Assembly: GCA_944380885.1 (NCBI GenBank) | Contig: CALWIZ010000010.1 | Location: 1-59,783 of the forward strand | Source: an uncultured Clostridia bacterium | Lineage (GTDB): Bacteria > Bacillota > Clostridia > Oscillospirales > Acutalibacteraceae | DNA length: 59,783 nt | Direction of reading: 5' to 3' | Shown: one piece after another, positions 1 through 8,114 of the stretch | Layout of the letters: every line of letters begins with the position of its first letter | Position numbering within the stretch: the first letter of the stretch is position 1 | Notes under the pieces: model-generated | Database searches by the model: none | The model's input: only the letters and a program-made list of their open reading frames with translations | What the model was told of the DNA's origin: nothing | Translations under genes and position numbers: made by a program

Positions 1-118
1 AGTGTCGTTACTTTCATCTTAACACATTTGAGTTGTTTTTTCTGTTTTTAATGTTACCTATCTATTGTATCATAACAGCCCACTGACGAAAAAAACGTAT
101 TTTTCTGCGCGGACATCA

Positions 119-148
119 AAAGGGCGCGGCTTTAAAAGCCGCGCCCTT
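119..148 (-). terminator. Intrinsic terminator of the cohesin/dockerin operon
   Basis: A near-perfect GC-rich inverted repeat (arms AAGGGCGCGGC and GCCGCGCCCTT) lies just beyond the stop of the cohesin gene. Read on minus it is followed by a short T run. Confidence 0.8.
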
Positions 149-203
149 ATCTTACAGCAAATGCCCTATTTTTTCATCGTTTATCCGTTCGTTTCCGGCG
201 CCG

Positions 204-1733
204 TTACTTTTTGGGATACATGCTGTCCTCTGTATCCTCCCTGCTTTTTCCGCCGCTCGGCGTTCCGGTAACATCGGGGCTGTTGGCGAACATATCCTCA
301 AGCTCGTAATCATCAGGCAGCGTATTCCTGCTCCTTACGAGCTTTACTATAAGCAGAACCGCGAGCGCCGCCGCGCCTATTACGGCGATTATCAGACCGA
401 TAACTATAACCTTTGCGTTTGACGAGAGAGAGCCGAAACGCTCGACTACTCCGGCGTCGGGCGCAAGCTCCGTTTCAGCGCTGCTGCTTGTCAGCTTGAA
501 CTCAGGATATCTCTGAAGCATATTTTCGGCGCTGTCGTAACGGTATACACGGAAGCCGCCGTCAAAGAAGCCGTACAAATAGTAGAAATCCGAATATCCG
601 TCCTCGGTGCTGGCGTATGCCGGCATATCAAAATCGCCTATTTGAGCTGTTGTCTCGTAATATTCCTCAGGCGCCGACATATCCTCCGGAAAATCCGTAA
701 ATATATATATATTTCCGCCGAAATCCGCGTATTTAAGACGCTCAAAGGCTGTGCCGCTCTCATTCATCACATAAGGGACGAGCTCATCTGAATCAGCCGG
801 GCAAAGATAATATATCACAAAGTTTCCGCCGCTGTCCGACGCGGTCGCGACCTGTTCGCCGTTATAGTCGGCGGAGGAAACGGAGAAACCTTTCGGCAGC
901 GTAACGCCCGCGATATCGGTGGCGACAGTAAAGGTGCCGCCGTCTACCGTGGTTTCAAGCGGATTGCCGGTAGGCTCCTCTGTGCTTTCGGTGCCCGACG
1001 TGTCGGAAGAATCTGTCGGCTCCTCGTTCTCCGCTAACCTTGTTATTGTAATCGTGTAGGTTTTCTGCGCTCCCGACGGCGCTGTGACTGTAACGGTGCG
1101 TGTGTTTTTTCCTACCTTAAGCGACGAATCGCCCGAAACCGAGACCTTTGCGCCGCTGTCCGAAGCGGTGGCGTAAACCCTGCACTGTGTAACCGAGTTT
1201 GCCACCGTCGCTGTGTAGCTGGTTCTTGAAGCCGAGAAAGAGGGCGAAAGCTTGCCATTGCTTAAAGAAAGCGATTTTAAATTCGCGTTGTCAGATTTCG
1301 AGGCGTCGGAAACAGTCATATTATAAGAAACATCGTCAAACGGCTTTTCTTCGAGCCCTAAAGACAAAGCAGTGTAGAATCCATTTGTGACTTTTATACC
1401 GGAGATTCCTGCTTTTAACGCCTTAAAATTTATGGTGAATCTTTTACTGGTTGTGGAACTAAATGAAACTGCAACTTTTACTATGCCTGCACCACCAGAA
1501 GCATTTTCGCTCTCTTTATATTCAAGTATTTCCGGATCGTAAATAAGCGAAAAAGACACTGAGTCTAATCCGGCAGAATCTGTTATTGTTACCGTTACGC
1601 TTACTGAGTCTCCTACCTTCGGATCGTTGAAGGCTATGCTGGCTCTTGCGGCAGAAGCCTTGAAAACAAAACAGCTTAATAACAGTACCGAAAGCATACT
1701 TAAAATCGTAATTCTACTTATAATTTTTTTCAT
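204..1733 (-). CDS. Membrane-anchored cohesin-domain protein
   Basis: This is a 509-residue secreted, membrane-anchored protein. A signal peptide (about residues 1-28) is followed by a compact cohesin-like domain (about 30-140, with the strand pattern AFNDPKVGDSVSVTV and SFSLIYDPEILEY). A cadherin-like beta-sandwich domain (about 148-230, ending KTYTITITR) and a Ser/Thr/Glu-rich linker come next. An unrecognised beta-rich stretch then leads to a transmembrane helix (about 442-465) and a short cytoplasmic acidic tail. It starts at an ATG behind AAGGAG. It lies 23 bp after a gene whose product ends in a dockerin, so the pair is probably one operon. Cohesins bind dockerins, so this protein plausibly tethers its neighbour to the membrane face. 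Domain families are read by eye. The binding role is inference. Confidence 0.8.
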   Translation of the reverse strand: MKKIISRITILSMLSVLLLSCFVFKASAARASIAFNDPKVGDSVSVTVTITDSAGLDSVSFSLIYDPEILEYKESENASGGAGIVKVAVSFSSTTSKRFTINFKALKAGISGIKVTNGFYTALSLGLEEKPFDDVSYNMTVSDASKSDNANLKSLSLSNGKLSPSFSASRTSYTATVANSVTQCRVYATASDSGAKVSVSGDSSLKVGKNTRTVTVTAPSGAQKTYTITITRLAENEEPTDSSDTSGTESTEEPTGNPLETTVDGGTFTVATDIAGVTLPKGFSVSSADYNGEQVATASDSGGNFVIYYLCPADSDELVPYVMNESGTAFERLKYADFGGNIYIFTDFPEDMSAPEEYYETTAQIGDFDMPAYASTEDGYSDFYYLYGFFDGGFRVYRYDSAENMLQRYPEFKLTSSSAETELAPDAGVVERFGSLSSNAKVIVIGLIIAVIGAAALAVLLIVKLVRSRNTLPDDYELEDMFANSPDVTGTPSGGKSREDTEDSMYPKK

Positions 1734-1756
1734 ATTTATCTCCTTTTCGTCAAAGA

Positions 1757-3568
1757 TCAGGAAAGTACTATTAACCCGAGCAAATGTCTCTGTATTAATG
1801 CAAGGTCTATAAGAGATATTTTATTATCTCCGCTTGCGTCCGCTCCGATATAATTGTTTCCCGTTAAATCTACAAGTCCAAGCAAATAGCGTTGTACAAT
1901 AGCAAGATCTATAAGAGATATTTTGCCATCTCCGCTTGCATCTCCCTTAAGTATCTTTGCCGGCGGATCTTCAGGCTCAGGGTCCGGATCGGGTACCGGA
2001 TCCGGAGTCTCGGGTTCTTCCGGCTCGCCCGGAACTATTCCTTTTCCGGAATCGATATAGAGCGTGCACGCCGATGAGGCATTGACGTCTATTACATAGT
2101 CGGTTGTATATCCGCTCTGGGATTTTACCTTAAGCCTTATCGTATTGATTCCGGCACCCAGCGCATATGAGTTGGCGGAGACATAGGACGCTCCCGAAGG
2201 CATGGTTACCTTTACGGTAGTATCGCCTGTCACCTTAAGGTCATAGCTGTATGTAAACCTTGAGAACGACGGAGTAAGTCCCGACACCGATATGGAATTG
2301 AAATAATAATTGTTGAGATTGGAGTTTTTGGCAGGAAGCGCCGACAGCTCCGACGGCATATCCTCATACACCGGGATAAGAAAATCAAGCTCTGCGTTCT
2401 TTAAATCCTTATAGGTTTTCGACACGAGATTTCCCGAAGAAGCCGCGTTATGCACCGCGCCGGCATATTCGTGCCAGATACGGTCGGGGTCCTTTATATT
2501 GTAATTCATATAAAAATATGTGTTTTGGCCGGCGGAAACATAATTGTTGCCGCAGAAAGCCGCGCCGCCTATTATAGCGGCAGAACGTGTATTCCAGCCC
2601 TTGGTTTTAGCGTACGACAGACCGTTTGTGATCTTCTGCGCCGTTGTACTGCCCGAAGCGTTCACGTTGAAGAAATTGTAATAGCCCTCATAGCCTGAAT
2701 ACTTGCCCGATATAAGGCTTGACGTGCCGTTTACACCCTGCTCCTGTATTATGGTGGCGGCAAGCACATAAGGATTCACCCCCGAAGACTTGGCCGCAGC
2801 CATAATCACCTTTGAATAAGAGCCGCCGTAGGCGGTGTCTTTCGGGTCGGAATAGCCTTTTTCAAGGAAGGTGCCCTTTATAATGCTCTTGACTCCGTCC
2901 TCGTTTTGACGCGACGGGTCGTAATTCAGCTGCATGTACGAATAAATATAGCTCGCGTTAAGGAAATTTCTGGGGTCCATATAATATTCTATGACCTCGC
3001 GCGACGCGACATACCAGTTTGTATCCTGAGGCACCCATTTTCCGGTGTTCCAGTCATAAGCGCCGAGTCCCATTGATAGCCACGATTTACTTGATGTGTT
3101 CTGTACCAGCTTTCTTGTAATTTCAAGCTGTACCGCCTCGTCAAGTGTCATCGAGATATTATCAGCGTAGAATTTCCAGTTGGGATACACCGCGTGCAGC
3201 TCACGCAGAAACGGGCGGTAGCTTTCAGGAAATTCCGCTATCTGCTCCTCAAAGGTTTTGTCAGTCTGGTCGCTTATCAGTGTGACATAATCTCCCCTTA
3301 TGTATCCGGTAATGCTGCCGTAGGTGATATTGTACCAGGTATATGAATTGTCGGTCCCTTTTTTCTGACCGTTTACCGTCACGAAATCATTTGAAATCTT
3401 ACCGTAGGACTTACTGTTCGTAGTGGCGTCCGCCCTTATATTAACGTCGGTAGCGTCAATATACGCCCGCTGCGCGGCGGCGGACAGCGGCAGCGCGCTT
3501 AAATAAGCCGCTGAAAGCAGTATCGCAAGCGATAAAAGCAATGATATGGGTTTTGCTGCTTTGTTCAT
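1757..3568 (-). CDS. SH3b-glucosaminidase autolysin with C-terminal dockerin
   Basis: This is a 603-residue secreted cell-wall hydrolase. A signal peptide (about 1-31) is followed by a bacterial SH3 domain (about 33-105). A mannosyl-glycoprotein endo-beta-N-acetylglucosaminidase-like (LytD-type) domain spans about 115-395, with the likely catalytic Glu in IIQEQG. A cadherin-like beta-sandwich (about 430-510) and a Pro/Asp/Glu linker precede a type I dockerin (541-603). The dockerin has two near-identical segments, DASGDGKISLIDLAIVQRYLLG-like and DASGDNKISLIDLALIQRHLLG-like. Each matches the calcium-loop-plus-helix pattern. The hydrolase should cut the glycan strands of peptidoglycan. The ATG is preceded by AAAGGAG. 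The cohesin gene follows at 23 bp. A dockerin on an autolysin rather than a plant-cell-wall enzyme is unusual. Confidence 0.88.
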   Translation of the reverse strand: MNKAAKPISLLLSLAILLSAAYLSALPLSAAAQRAYIDATDVNIRADATTNSKSYGKISNDFVTVNGQKKGTDNSYTWYNITYGSITGYIRGDYVTLISDQTDKTFEEQIAEFPESYRPFLRELHAVYPNWKFYADNISMTLDEAVQLEITRKLVQNTSSKSWLSMGLGAYDWNTGKWVPQDTNWYVASREVIEYYMDPRNFLNASYIYSYMQLNYDPSRQNEDGVKSIIKGTFLEKGYSDPKDTAYGGSYSKVIMAAAKSSGVNPYVLAATIIQEQGVNGTSSLISGKYSGYEGYYNFFNVNASGSTTAQKITNGLSYAKTKGWNTRSAAIIGGAAFCGNNYVSAGQNTYFYMNYNIKDPDRIWHEYAGAVHNAASSGNLVSKTYKDLKNAELDFLIPVYEDMPSELSALPAKNSNLNNYYFNSISVSGLTPSFSRFTYSYDLKVTGDTTVKVTMPSGASYVSANSYALGAGINTIRLKVKSQSGYTTDYVIDVNASSACTLYIDSGKGIVPGEPEEPETPDPVPDPDPEPEDPPAKILKGDASGDGKISLIDLAIVQRYLLGLVDLTGNNYIGADASGDNKISLIDLALIQRHLLGLIVLS

Positions 3569-3785
3569 TGTTTTTCTCCTTTTTGCCGCAATAAACTGTA
3601 AACATACACACTAAATATATCATTTTTATTGGATTATGTCAACCAAAAATATCGAATTATGACGAAAAAAGGTGTATAGGTTTACAGCAAATGTTTTACA
3701 GCAGCAGAAAAAAACAAGTGACCGATAAGAAAATATGCGGAACACATGGGACGGTTCTGTTATGCTCCGGATTAAGTTAAAAAAC

Positions 3786-3814
3786 TTTACTTTTTAATTA
3801 TTCTGTGGTATAAT
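3786..3814 (+). promoter_or_regulatory. Promoter of small RNA unit 1
   Basis: The -35 box TTTACT (3786-3791), a 17-bp spacer and a perfect -10 box TATAAT (3809-3814) predict a start near 3821. That is exactly where the stem of unit 1 begins. Confidence 0.65.
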
Positions 3815-3820
3815 AGTAAT

Positions 3821-3895
3821 AGAATCCGTATTGAAATTGTAGGGCGGCAAGTGCAGCCTATTAGCTTTCAGTCAATCACGGATTCTTTTTCTTTT
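3821..3895 (+). ncRNA. Candidate small RNA 1 (closed-stem, about 70 nt)
   Basis: The unit begins with AGAATCCGT and ends with ACGGATTCT followed by a T-rich run. The two ends pair, and the closing stem doubles as an intrinsic terminator. An inner ATTGA/TCAAT pair and a TAGG/CCTA stem can form inside. A promoter at the correct distance supports an independent short transcript. No protein frame is convincing, and no known RNA family was recognised. Confidence 0.55.
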
Positions 3896-3940
3896 GTCCG
3901 CCGGTAATCGGATTACCGATTAAAGCCGTTTTATTAAGTC

Positions 3941-3969
3941 TTGACTTTAAAAGGGTTATTGCATATAAT
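3941..3969 (+). promoter_or_regulatory. Promoter of small RNA unit 2
   Basis: TTGACT (3941-3946), a 17-bp spacer and TATAAT (3964-3969) form a near-consensus housekeeping promoter. The predicted start is 3976, the first base of the unit 2 stem. Confidence 0.72.
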
Positions 3970-3975
3970 TTTATC

Positions 3976-4049
3976 AGAGATACCGTTTGCAGGGCGAAAC
4001 TCCCGAAGCCGCCCCAAACCGTTAATTCGGTTGGCGGTATCTCTTTTTT
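3976..4049 (+). ncRNA. Candidate small RNA 2 (closed-stem, about 72 nt)
   Basis: AGAGATACCG (3976-3985) pairs with CGGTATCTCT (4035-4044), which is followed directly by six T. Inside, GGGCG/CGCCC and AACCG/CGGTT can form two further stems, giving a three-way junction. The architecture matches unit 1: own promoter, start at the first stem base, terminator made by the closing stem. The sequence differs, which suggests diverged members of one unknown family. Confidence 0.58.
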
Positions 4050-4281
4050 ACCCTTAAATATTATTACATATCGAATTGTCAACACAGGAGAACCGTTCCC
4101 TTGTGTCGTGTATGCTTGCGCTCCGTCTGTGTTTTAAACTTGTTGCAGGATTACCGCAGGGACTGACTGCGGTTTTAGAACATCTGCAACTGCCGGTTGC
4201 CGAAGTTCAAAGGCGTGTTGGTTGTAAAATATATAAATTCAAAGTATAATGAAAATGAAAAATAACAGGGAGGCTGTATTT

Positions 4282-5046
4282 ATGAGTGTCGGGAGCAGGA
4301 TTTTCGAGTTGAGAATGTCAAAAAATCTCTCGCAAAGCGCTTTAGCTGATATGTTAGATGTGTCGCGCCAGTCTGTTTCTAAATGGGAAACGGATTCGGC
4401 TGTTCCGGACTTGGATAAGCTAATGAAACTGTGCGATGTGTTTGAGGTGACATTGGACGCATTAATCGGAAGAACCGGCGGCACGAACGCAGAGCCCGGA
4501 AAGACTGAAATTTCCAGTCTTCCTGCGCGCACTCAACAGGTGTTCGGGTACATTCTTTTTGCGCTGTCATTTTCAGCAGGATTGCTGCTTTTGTTCAGGG
4601 GAAGAAACGAAGGCGATTTTATTATTATGGTTCCCGTTTTGCTCGCCTTGCTTATTTGCGGTATGATTTGTATTTTCTTAAAACAGCGGGCTTTGTATTG
4701 GTGTATTTGGACGGCGTTGGCTCCGACAGCGATTCTGACGCCGTACACCGTCGGCTTCAGACCTTTTTTCCTTGTGCTGATGCAAGTATGCTGCATTGCA
4801 GGTATGGCTTTTGCCGCACTGCACTTTTTTAAAAATGTTTTTGTATCTGCGAACCGAAGGAAGGGAATATTGCTCATAGCAGCTTGGCTCGCGGTAATCG
4901 CGATGTATCTGCTTAATTTCGGATTTGCTCAGATATATGGGTTATTGTCAGTTGTTTTAAATTTCGTAATTTTTGCTTTAATAGCGGGGTTGGAAACATA
5001 TACAGTCTGCTATATACGAAGCCTCAGACATCAAAGCAAGCGGTAG
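4282..5046 (+). CDS. XRE-type HTH regulator with six membrane helices
   Basis: This is a 254-residue protein. Residues 5-60 are a Cro/C1-type helix-turn-helix (LSQSALADMLDVSRQSVSKWE). The rest contains about six hydrophobic helices, so the regulator sits in the membrane. The start is set by AGGGAGG before the ATG at 4282. An in-frame ATG at 4249 overlaps a TATAAT box (4245-4250) and has no ribosome binding site. Such proteins usually couple a membrane signal to repression of nearby genes. No specific target is visible here. It stands alone, with a bidirectional terminator after it. Confidence 0.82.
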   Translation: MSVGSRIFELRMSKNLSQSALADMLDVSRQSVSKWETDSAVPDLDKLMKLCDVFEVTLDALIGRTGGTNAEPGKTEISSLPARTQQVFGYILFALSFSAGLLLLFRGRNEGDFIIMVPVLLALLICGMICIFLKQRALYWCIWTALAPTAILTPYTVGFRPFFLVLMQVCCIAGMAFAALHFFKNVFVSANRRKGILLIAAWLAVIAMYLLNFGFAQIYGLLSVVLNFVIFALIAGLETYTVCYIRSLRHQSKR

Positions 5047-5070
5047 TAATAACATAGCATGACGGTTTTG

Positions 5071-5097
5071 TTGTGTTTTTTGCTTTCAAAAACACAA
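5071..5097. terminator. Bidirectional AT-rich terminator between convergent genes
   Basis: TTGTGTTTTT (5071-5080) and AAAAACACAA (5088-5097) form a hairpin with T/A runs on both sides. It lies between the convergent HTH gene and the secreted-protein gene. Confidence 0.55.
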
Positions 5098-5121
5098 AAA
5101 CTTAGATTTTTGTATTCGCCG

Positions 5122-5847
5122 TCACTCGTCCTCGGGCGGATTTGAAAAATCGTCGGGAGCGGATTCGGGAGCTCCGTGGCGGCGCTTTACCGTTAAATCC
5201 CTTATTATAGTGTAAATTATAAAAAGTCCTCCGGCGCTGAAAACAGCAATCGCCGCGATTACTATATAAGAATACGGGTTTTTGTCATTTTCTCCGTAAA
5301 AATCGTCTGATTTAAAGCTCTCAAAAACCTCGGCGATATAGTCCTCCGACACGCCGTCTGAAGTGTAGAACGAAAGTATATACTCATTATCCCCGGCAAC
5401 TGTAAAATAGCGCGCGAGCGTGTAGCCGCCGCCCGAATCCTCCGACGAAACCCTTGAAAGCACAAATTTTTGTCCGCCGTTTTCGATTATCTCGCCTTTT
5501 ACGGCGCTGTCGCCGGTGATGTCGGGGATAAGCTTCTTTATCTCGCTGTCGGAAAGCAGGGAAAGGTTGCCTGTGCTTTCCGAAAAGGCGGTGGCGTCAA
5601 CAGTCAGCCGTATCTGCTTTGTGTTGTCATCATTTACCGCAAGGTAAACGATATTATTCTGCTGTGTATATTCGTTAAGCGCAGTCTCGCTCATTCCGAG
5701 GATTTCCGCAACCTTTTTGCTGTCCTCTCCGTAAACCGAGAACTCATCGCCGGCTTTGAGCGTGATTCTGCCTGCCGCCGATACCGGAAGCACAAGCAAA
5801 ATCAGCGCCGCCGCCGCGCAGAAAATTTTTCTTAACAAAAAAATCAC
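5122..5847 (-). CDS. Unknown secreted protein with C-terminal membrane anchor
   Basis: I do not recognise this 241-residue family. It has an N-terminal signal peptide (ends near SAAG), an extracellular alpha/beta-looking domain (about 25-190), one transmembrane helix (about 196-218) and a short charged, Pro/Asp/Glu-rich cytoplasmic tail. The start given is GTG at 5847. A TTG nine bases downstream (5838) has a better-spaced GGGTGA ahead of it and gives a more typical signal peptide, so the true start may be there. It follows folD on the same strand, but terminators and a repeat separate them. Confidence 0.75.
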   Translation of the reverse strand: MIFLLRKIFCAAAALILLVLPVSAAGRITLKAGDEFSVYGEDSKKVAEILGMSETALNEYTQQNNIVYLAVNDDNTKQIRLTVDATAFSESTGNLSLLSDSEIKKLIPDITGDSAVKGEIIENGGQKFVLSRVSSEDSGGGYTLARYFTVAGDNEYILSFYTSDGVSEDYIAEVFESFKSDDFYGENDKNPYSYIVIAAIAVFSAGGLFIIYTIIRDLTVKRRHGAPESAPDDFSNPPEDE

Positions 5848-5870
5848 CCGTTTTTAAAATGAGTTTTGAA

Positions 5871-5899
5871 TAAAAAATGCCGCGGATTTACACCGCGGC
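5871..5899 (-). terminator. Hairpin terminator upstream of the secreted-protein gene
   Basis: GCCGCGG (5879-5885) pairs with CCGCGGC (5893-5899). On minus the hairpin is followed by ATTTTTTA. It would stop transcription running from the folD side. Confidence 0.55.
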
Positions 5900-5925
5900 T
5901 TTCAGCGTGTAAAAAAATCCGTCTG

Positions 5926-6170
5926 TAATTGAAAAATTGCACAAATAAAGAGTCAGTTAAAGGGAAACCCCCGACGAGGGTTTCCCCTCAAAAACAGTCC
6001 GCCGGACTGTTTTTTCACCCTTTCCTGCGTATATCCTGCAAAAGAGTTCCGCTTTCTGCGGAAAGCGGCTAAAGGCTCTGCCTTTAGAAACCGCAAACCT
6101 TTAAAAAGGTTTGATCGAAACTTTTATATTTGTATAATTTGTTTTCCATTTAAGGTTTATCGACAGACAG
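5926..6170 (+). repeat. Modular intergenic repeat, copy 1 (full length)
   Basis: Modules in order: GGGAAACCC/GGGTTTCCC hairpin, AACAGTCC/GGACTGTT hairpin with T run, CCGCTTTC/GAAAGCGG hairpin, AAACCTTT/AAAGGTTT hairpin, then an AT stretch ending TTTAAGGTTTATCGACAGAC. The same order recurs at 51134-51375 and, inverted, at 50491-50730. The last module abuts the folD terminator. With the flanking hairpins it accounts for most of the 5848-6218 gap. Confidence 0.85.
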
Positions 6171-6197
6171 AAAGCCGCGGTTTAAATCCGCGGCTTT
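6171..6197 (-). terminator. folD operon terminator
   Basis: A perfect palindrome AAAGCCGCGG/CCGCGGCTTT lies 22 bp after the folD stop on minus. Confidence 0.7.
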
Positions 6198-6218
6198 ATA
6201 TCCGGCGGAAAGGCGATG

Positions 6219-7070
6219 TCAGCCTATTCCGTTTTGTCTTTTTGCCGCTGTCAGGGTGTTCTGCATAAGCATCGCTATGGTCATCGGACCCACGCCGCCC
6301 GGCACCGGGGTAATTGCTGAAGCCTTTTCCTTTACCGCCTCAAAATCAACGTCGCCGCAGAGTTTGCCGTTCTCGCGGTTCATACCTACGTCGATTACAA
6401 CGGCGCCCTCCTTTACCATATCGGCGGTGACGAATTTCGCCTTTCCGACCGCCGCCACTAAAATATCAGCGCCAAGGCAGATTTCCTTTAAATTCCTTGT
6501 TTTTGAATGGCATATCGTGACCGTGCCGTTTTTGTGCAGCAGCAGCATCGCCATAGGCTTGCCGACGATATTCGAGCGGCCTATAACAACGCATCTCTTG
6601 CCCTCTGTCTCGATATTTTCATACGCCAGCATTTCCATTATTCCCGCCGGAGTGCAGGGAACAAAATCGTAATCCCCTATCATTATTCTGCCCACGTTTA
6701 CCGGGTGGAACGCGTCCACGTCTTTTTCCGGGGAAATGGCGTTTATTATGCGCTTTTCGTCAAGATGACGCGGCAGCGGAAGCTGGCAGAGTATGCCGTT
6801 TATGCTCCTTTTGGAGTTTAATGTGTCAATAAGTCCGAGCAGCTCCTCCTCGGTTGTGCTTTCGGGCAGCGCGTACTCCTCCGAAACTATGCCCAGCGCC
6901 TCGCACGCCTTTTTCTTGTTCGCCACATATATTTTAGAAGCCGGGTCCTCTCCCACTATTATTACTGCGAGGCCTACGGTAATTCCCTTTCCGTTAAGCT
7001 GCGCGACCTCGTTTTTTACCCGCTCCTTAACGGCTGCGGAGATTACCTTTCCGTCAATCAGTCTGCTCAT
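6219..7070 (-). CDS. folD: Bifunctional methylene-THF dehydrogenase/cyclohydrolase FolD
   Basis: This is a 283-residue cytoplasmic enzyme of one-carbon metabolism. It oxidises 5,10-methylene-THF and hydrolyses the methenyl product to 10-formyl-THF. Visible signatures are YVANKKKACEALGI (with the catalytic Lys), the Rossmann motif GRSNIVGKPMAMLL and the C-terminal PGGVGPMTIAML. The length is typical. The ATG lies inside the end of lgt (17-bp overlap) behind GAGGAA, so it is translationally coupled as the last gene of a four-gene operon. Confidence 0.97.
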   Translation of the reverse strand: MSRLIDGKVISAAVKERVKNEVAQLNGKGITVGLAVIIVGEDPASKIYVANKKKACEALGIVSEEYALPESTTEEELLGLIDTLNSKRSINGILCQLPLPRHLDEKRIINAISPEKDVDAFHPVNVGRIMIGDYDFVPCTPAGIMEMLAYENIETEGKRCVVIGRSNIVGKPMAMLLLHKNGTVTICHSKTRNLKEICLGADILVAAVGKAKFVTADMVKEGAVVIDVGMNRENGKLCGDVDFEAVKEKASAITPVPGGVGPMTIAMLMQNTLTAAKRQNGIG

Positions 7071-8112
7071 TTTTACGTTCCTCTGTTTCTGTATTTTTGA
7101 TCTCGGTTTCTGAATTTTCGTCAGAAAACTCTGTGCCGGCTTCCGGCGTGCCGCTCAAAAATCCGTCCTGTATTTCTGAATTTTCCTCCGGAGTCTCTGC
7201 GCCGTCTTCATGTGTTTCTGAATTTTCGTCAGAAATTTCCGTTCCGTCCTGCGGCTCATCTCCGGCAAAAACCGTATGATATTCCGCGGCGCCGGCGGTT
7301 TCCTTTATTCTGCCGCGCATAAAGACAAGCGCCGCTATTCCCGCTATGCAAAGCAGGAACGACAGAAGCGACGATACCTTAATATTTCCGAGCATAAGAC
7401 TGTCGGTTCTTAAAAGCTCTATAAAGCCCCTGCCGAAGCCGTACCATACGCAGTACATAAGGGCGATTTCGCCGCTGAAACGGCGTTTTTTACTTAAATG
7501 ATTAAGAATGAAAAATCCGGCTATGCACCAAAGGGATTCATACAGAAAACAAGGATGGACAAGCCCCTCGCCCATTTCGGCTACCGTTTTGTCGCTCTGC
7601 ATACCCCACCAGCTGCTGCCGGTAAAGCTGCCGTATGCCTCCTGATTGACAAAGTTGCCCCATCTGCCTATGCCCTGCCCGATTAAAAAACCGACCGAGC
7701 CGATATCAAACATATCAAGTATGTTTACCTTGCGTATTTTGCACATTACCGCGCCCGAAACAAAGGCGCCTATCACGCCGCCGTAAATGGCAAGCCCCGA
7801 AAAGCCGGACGAATTGCCGAAGCCGAAAAAGTCGCCTATTCCGGTCAGCTTTTCTCCGTCGAATATCACATAGTACGCCCTCGCGGAGAGTATGGCGACC
7901 GGAGTCGCGACCAGCACCACGTCAAGCATACGGTCGGTATTAAGCCCGAACCGGGACGCGTTTTTTATACCGTAAATAAGCGCCAGCAGAAATCCTGCCG
8001 CGATTATAATGCCGTACCAGTAAATATCCCAGTGGCGGGAGCCGAGCGGAATTGTAAACGCCACCGGCGAAAGCGTCAGCTTTATGCCGAATATAACTAC
8101 CTCATAGCTCAT
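7054..8112 (-). CDS. lgt: Prolipoprotein diacylglyceryl transferase Lgt
   Basis: This 352-residue multi-pass membrane enzyme moves diacylglycerol from phosphatidylglycerol to the lipobox Cys of prolipoproteins. The family signature GRWGNFVNQEAYG is intact, and about seven hydrophobic segments fill residues 15-265. The C-terminal 70 residues are an extra acidic, repetitive tail (repeats around SDENSET and PEENSE), absent from typical Lgt of about 260-290 residues. It begins at an ATG behind GGAGGA. It starts two bases after the preceding M16 stop and overlaps folD. Confidence 0.95.
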   Translation of the reverse strand: MSYEVVIFGIKLTLSPVAFTIPLGSRHWDIYWYGIIIAAGFLLALIYGIKNASRFGLNTDRMLDVVLVATPVAILSARAYYVIFDGEKLTGIGDFFGFGNSSGFSGLAIYGGVIGAFVSGAVMCKIRKVNILDMFDIGSVGFLIGQGIGRWGNFVNQEAYGSFTGSSWWGMQSDKTVAEMGEGLVHPCFLYESLWCIAGFFILNHLSKKRRFSGEIALMYCVWYGFGRGFIELLRTDSLMLGNIKVSSLLSFLLCIAGIAALVFMRGRIKETAGAAEYHTVFAGDEPQDGTEISDENSETHEDGAETPEENSEIQDGFLSGTPEAGTEFSDENSETEIKNTETEERKNEQTD

Positions 8113-8114
8113 TT

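Larger units (their letters stand above)
3742..4106. repeat. Inverted-repeat-bounded segment carrying two small RNA units
   Basis: ACACATGGGACGGTTCT at 3742-3758 is matched in inverted orientation by AGAACCGTTCCCTTGTGT at 4089-4106, with one substitution and one indel. The right copy also folds on itself (4082-4106), like a REP palindrome. The 365-bp segment holds no convincing protein gene. It could be a small non-autonomous element (MITE or REP pair), but no target-site duplication was verified. The rest of the gap 3569-4281 shows only AT-rich sequence and a TTGCAG/CTGCAA dyad near 4143-4193. Confidence 0.4.

Noticed and set aside
3876..4085. 69-codon minus-strand open frame
   Set aside because: It runs through both small-RNA stems and promoters, with no family and no ribosome binding site. 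The RNA interpretation fits better.
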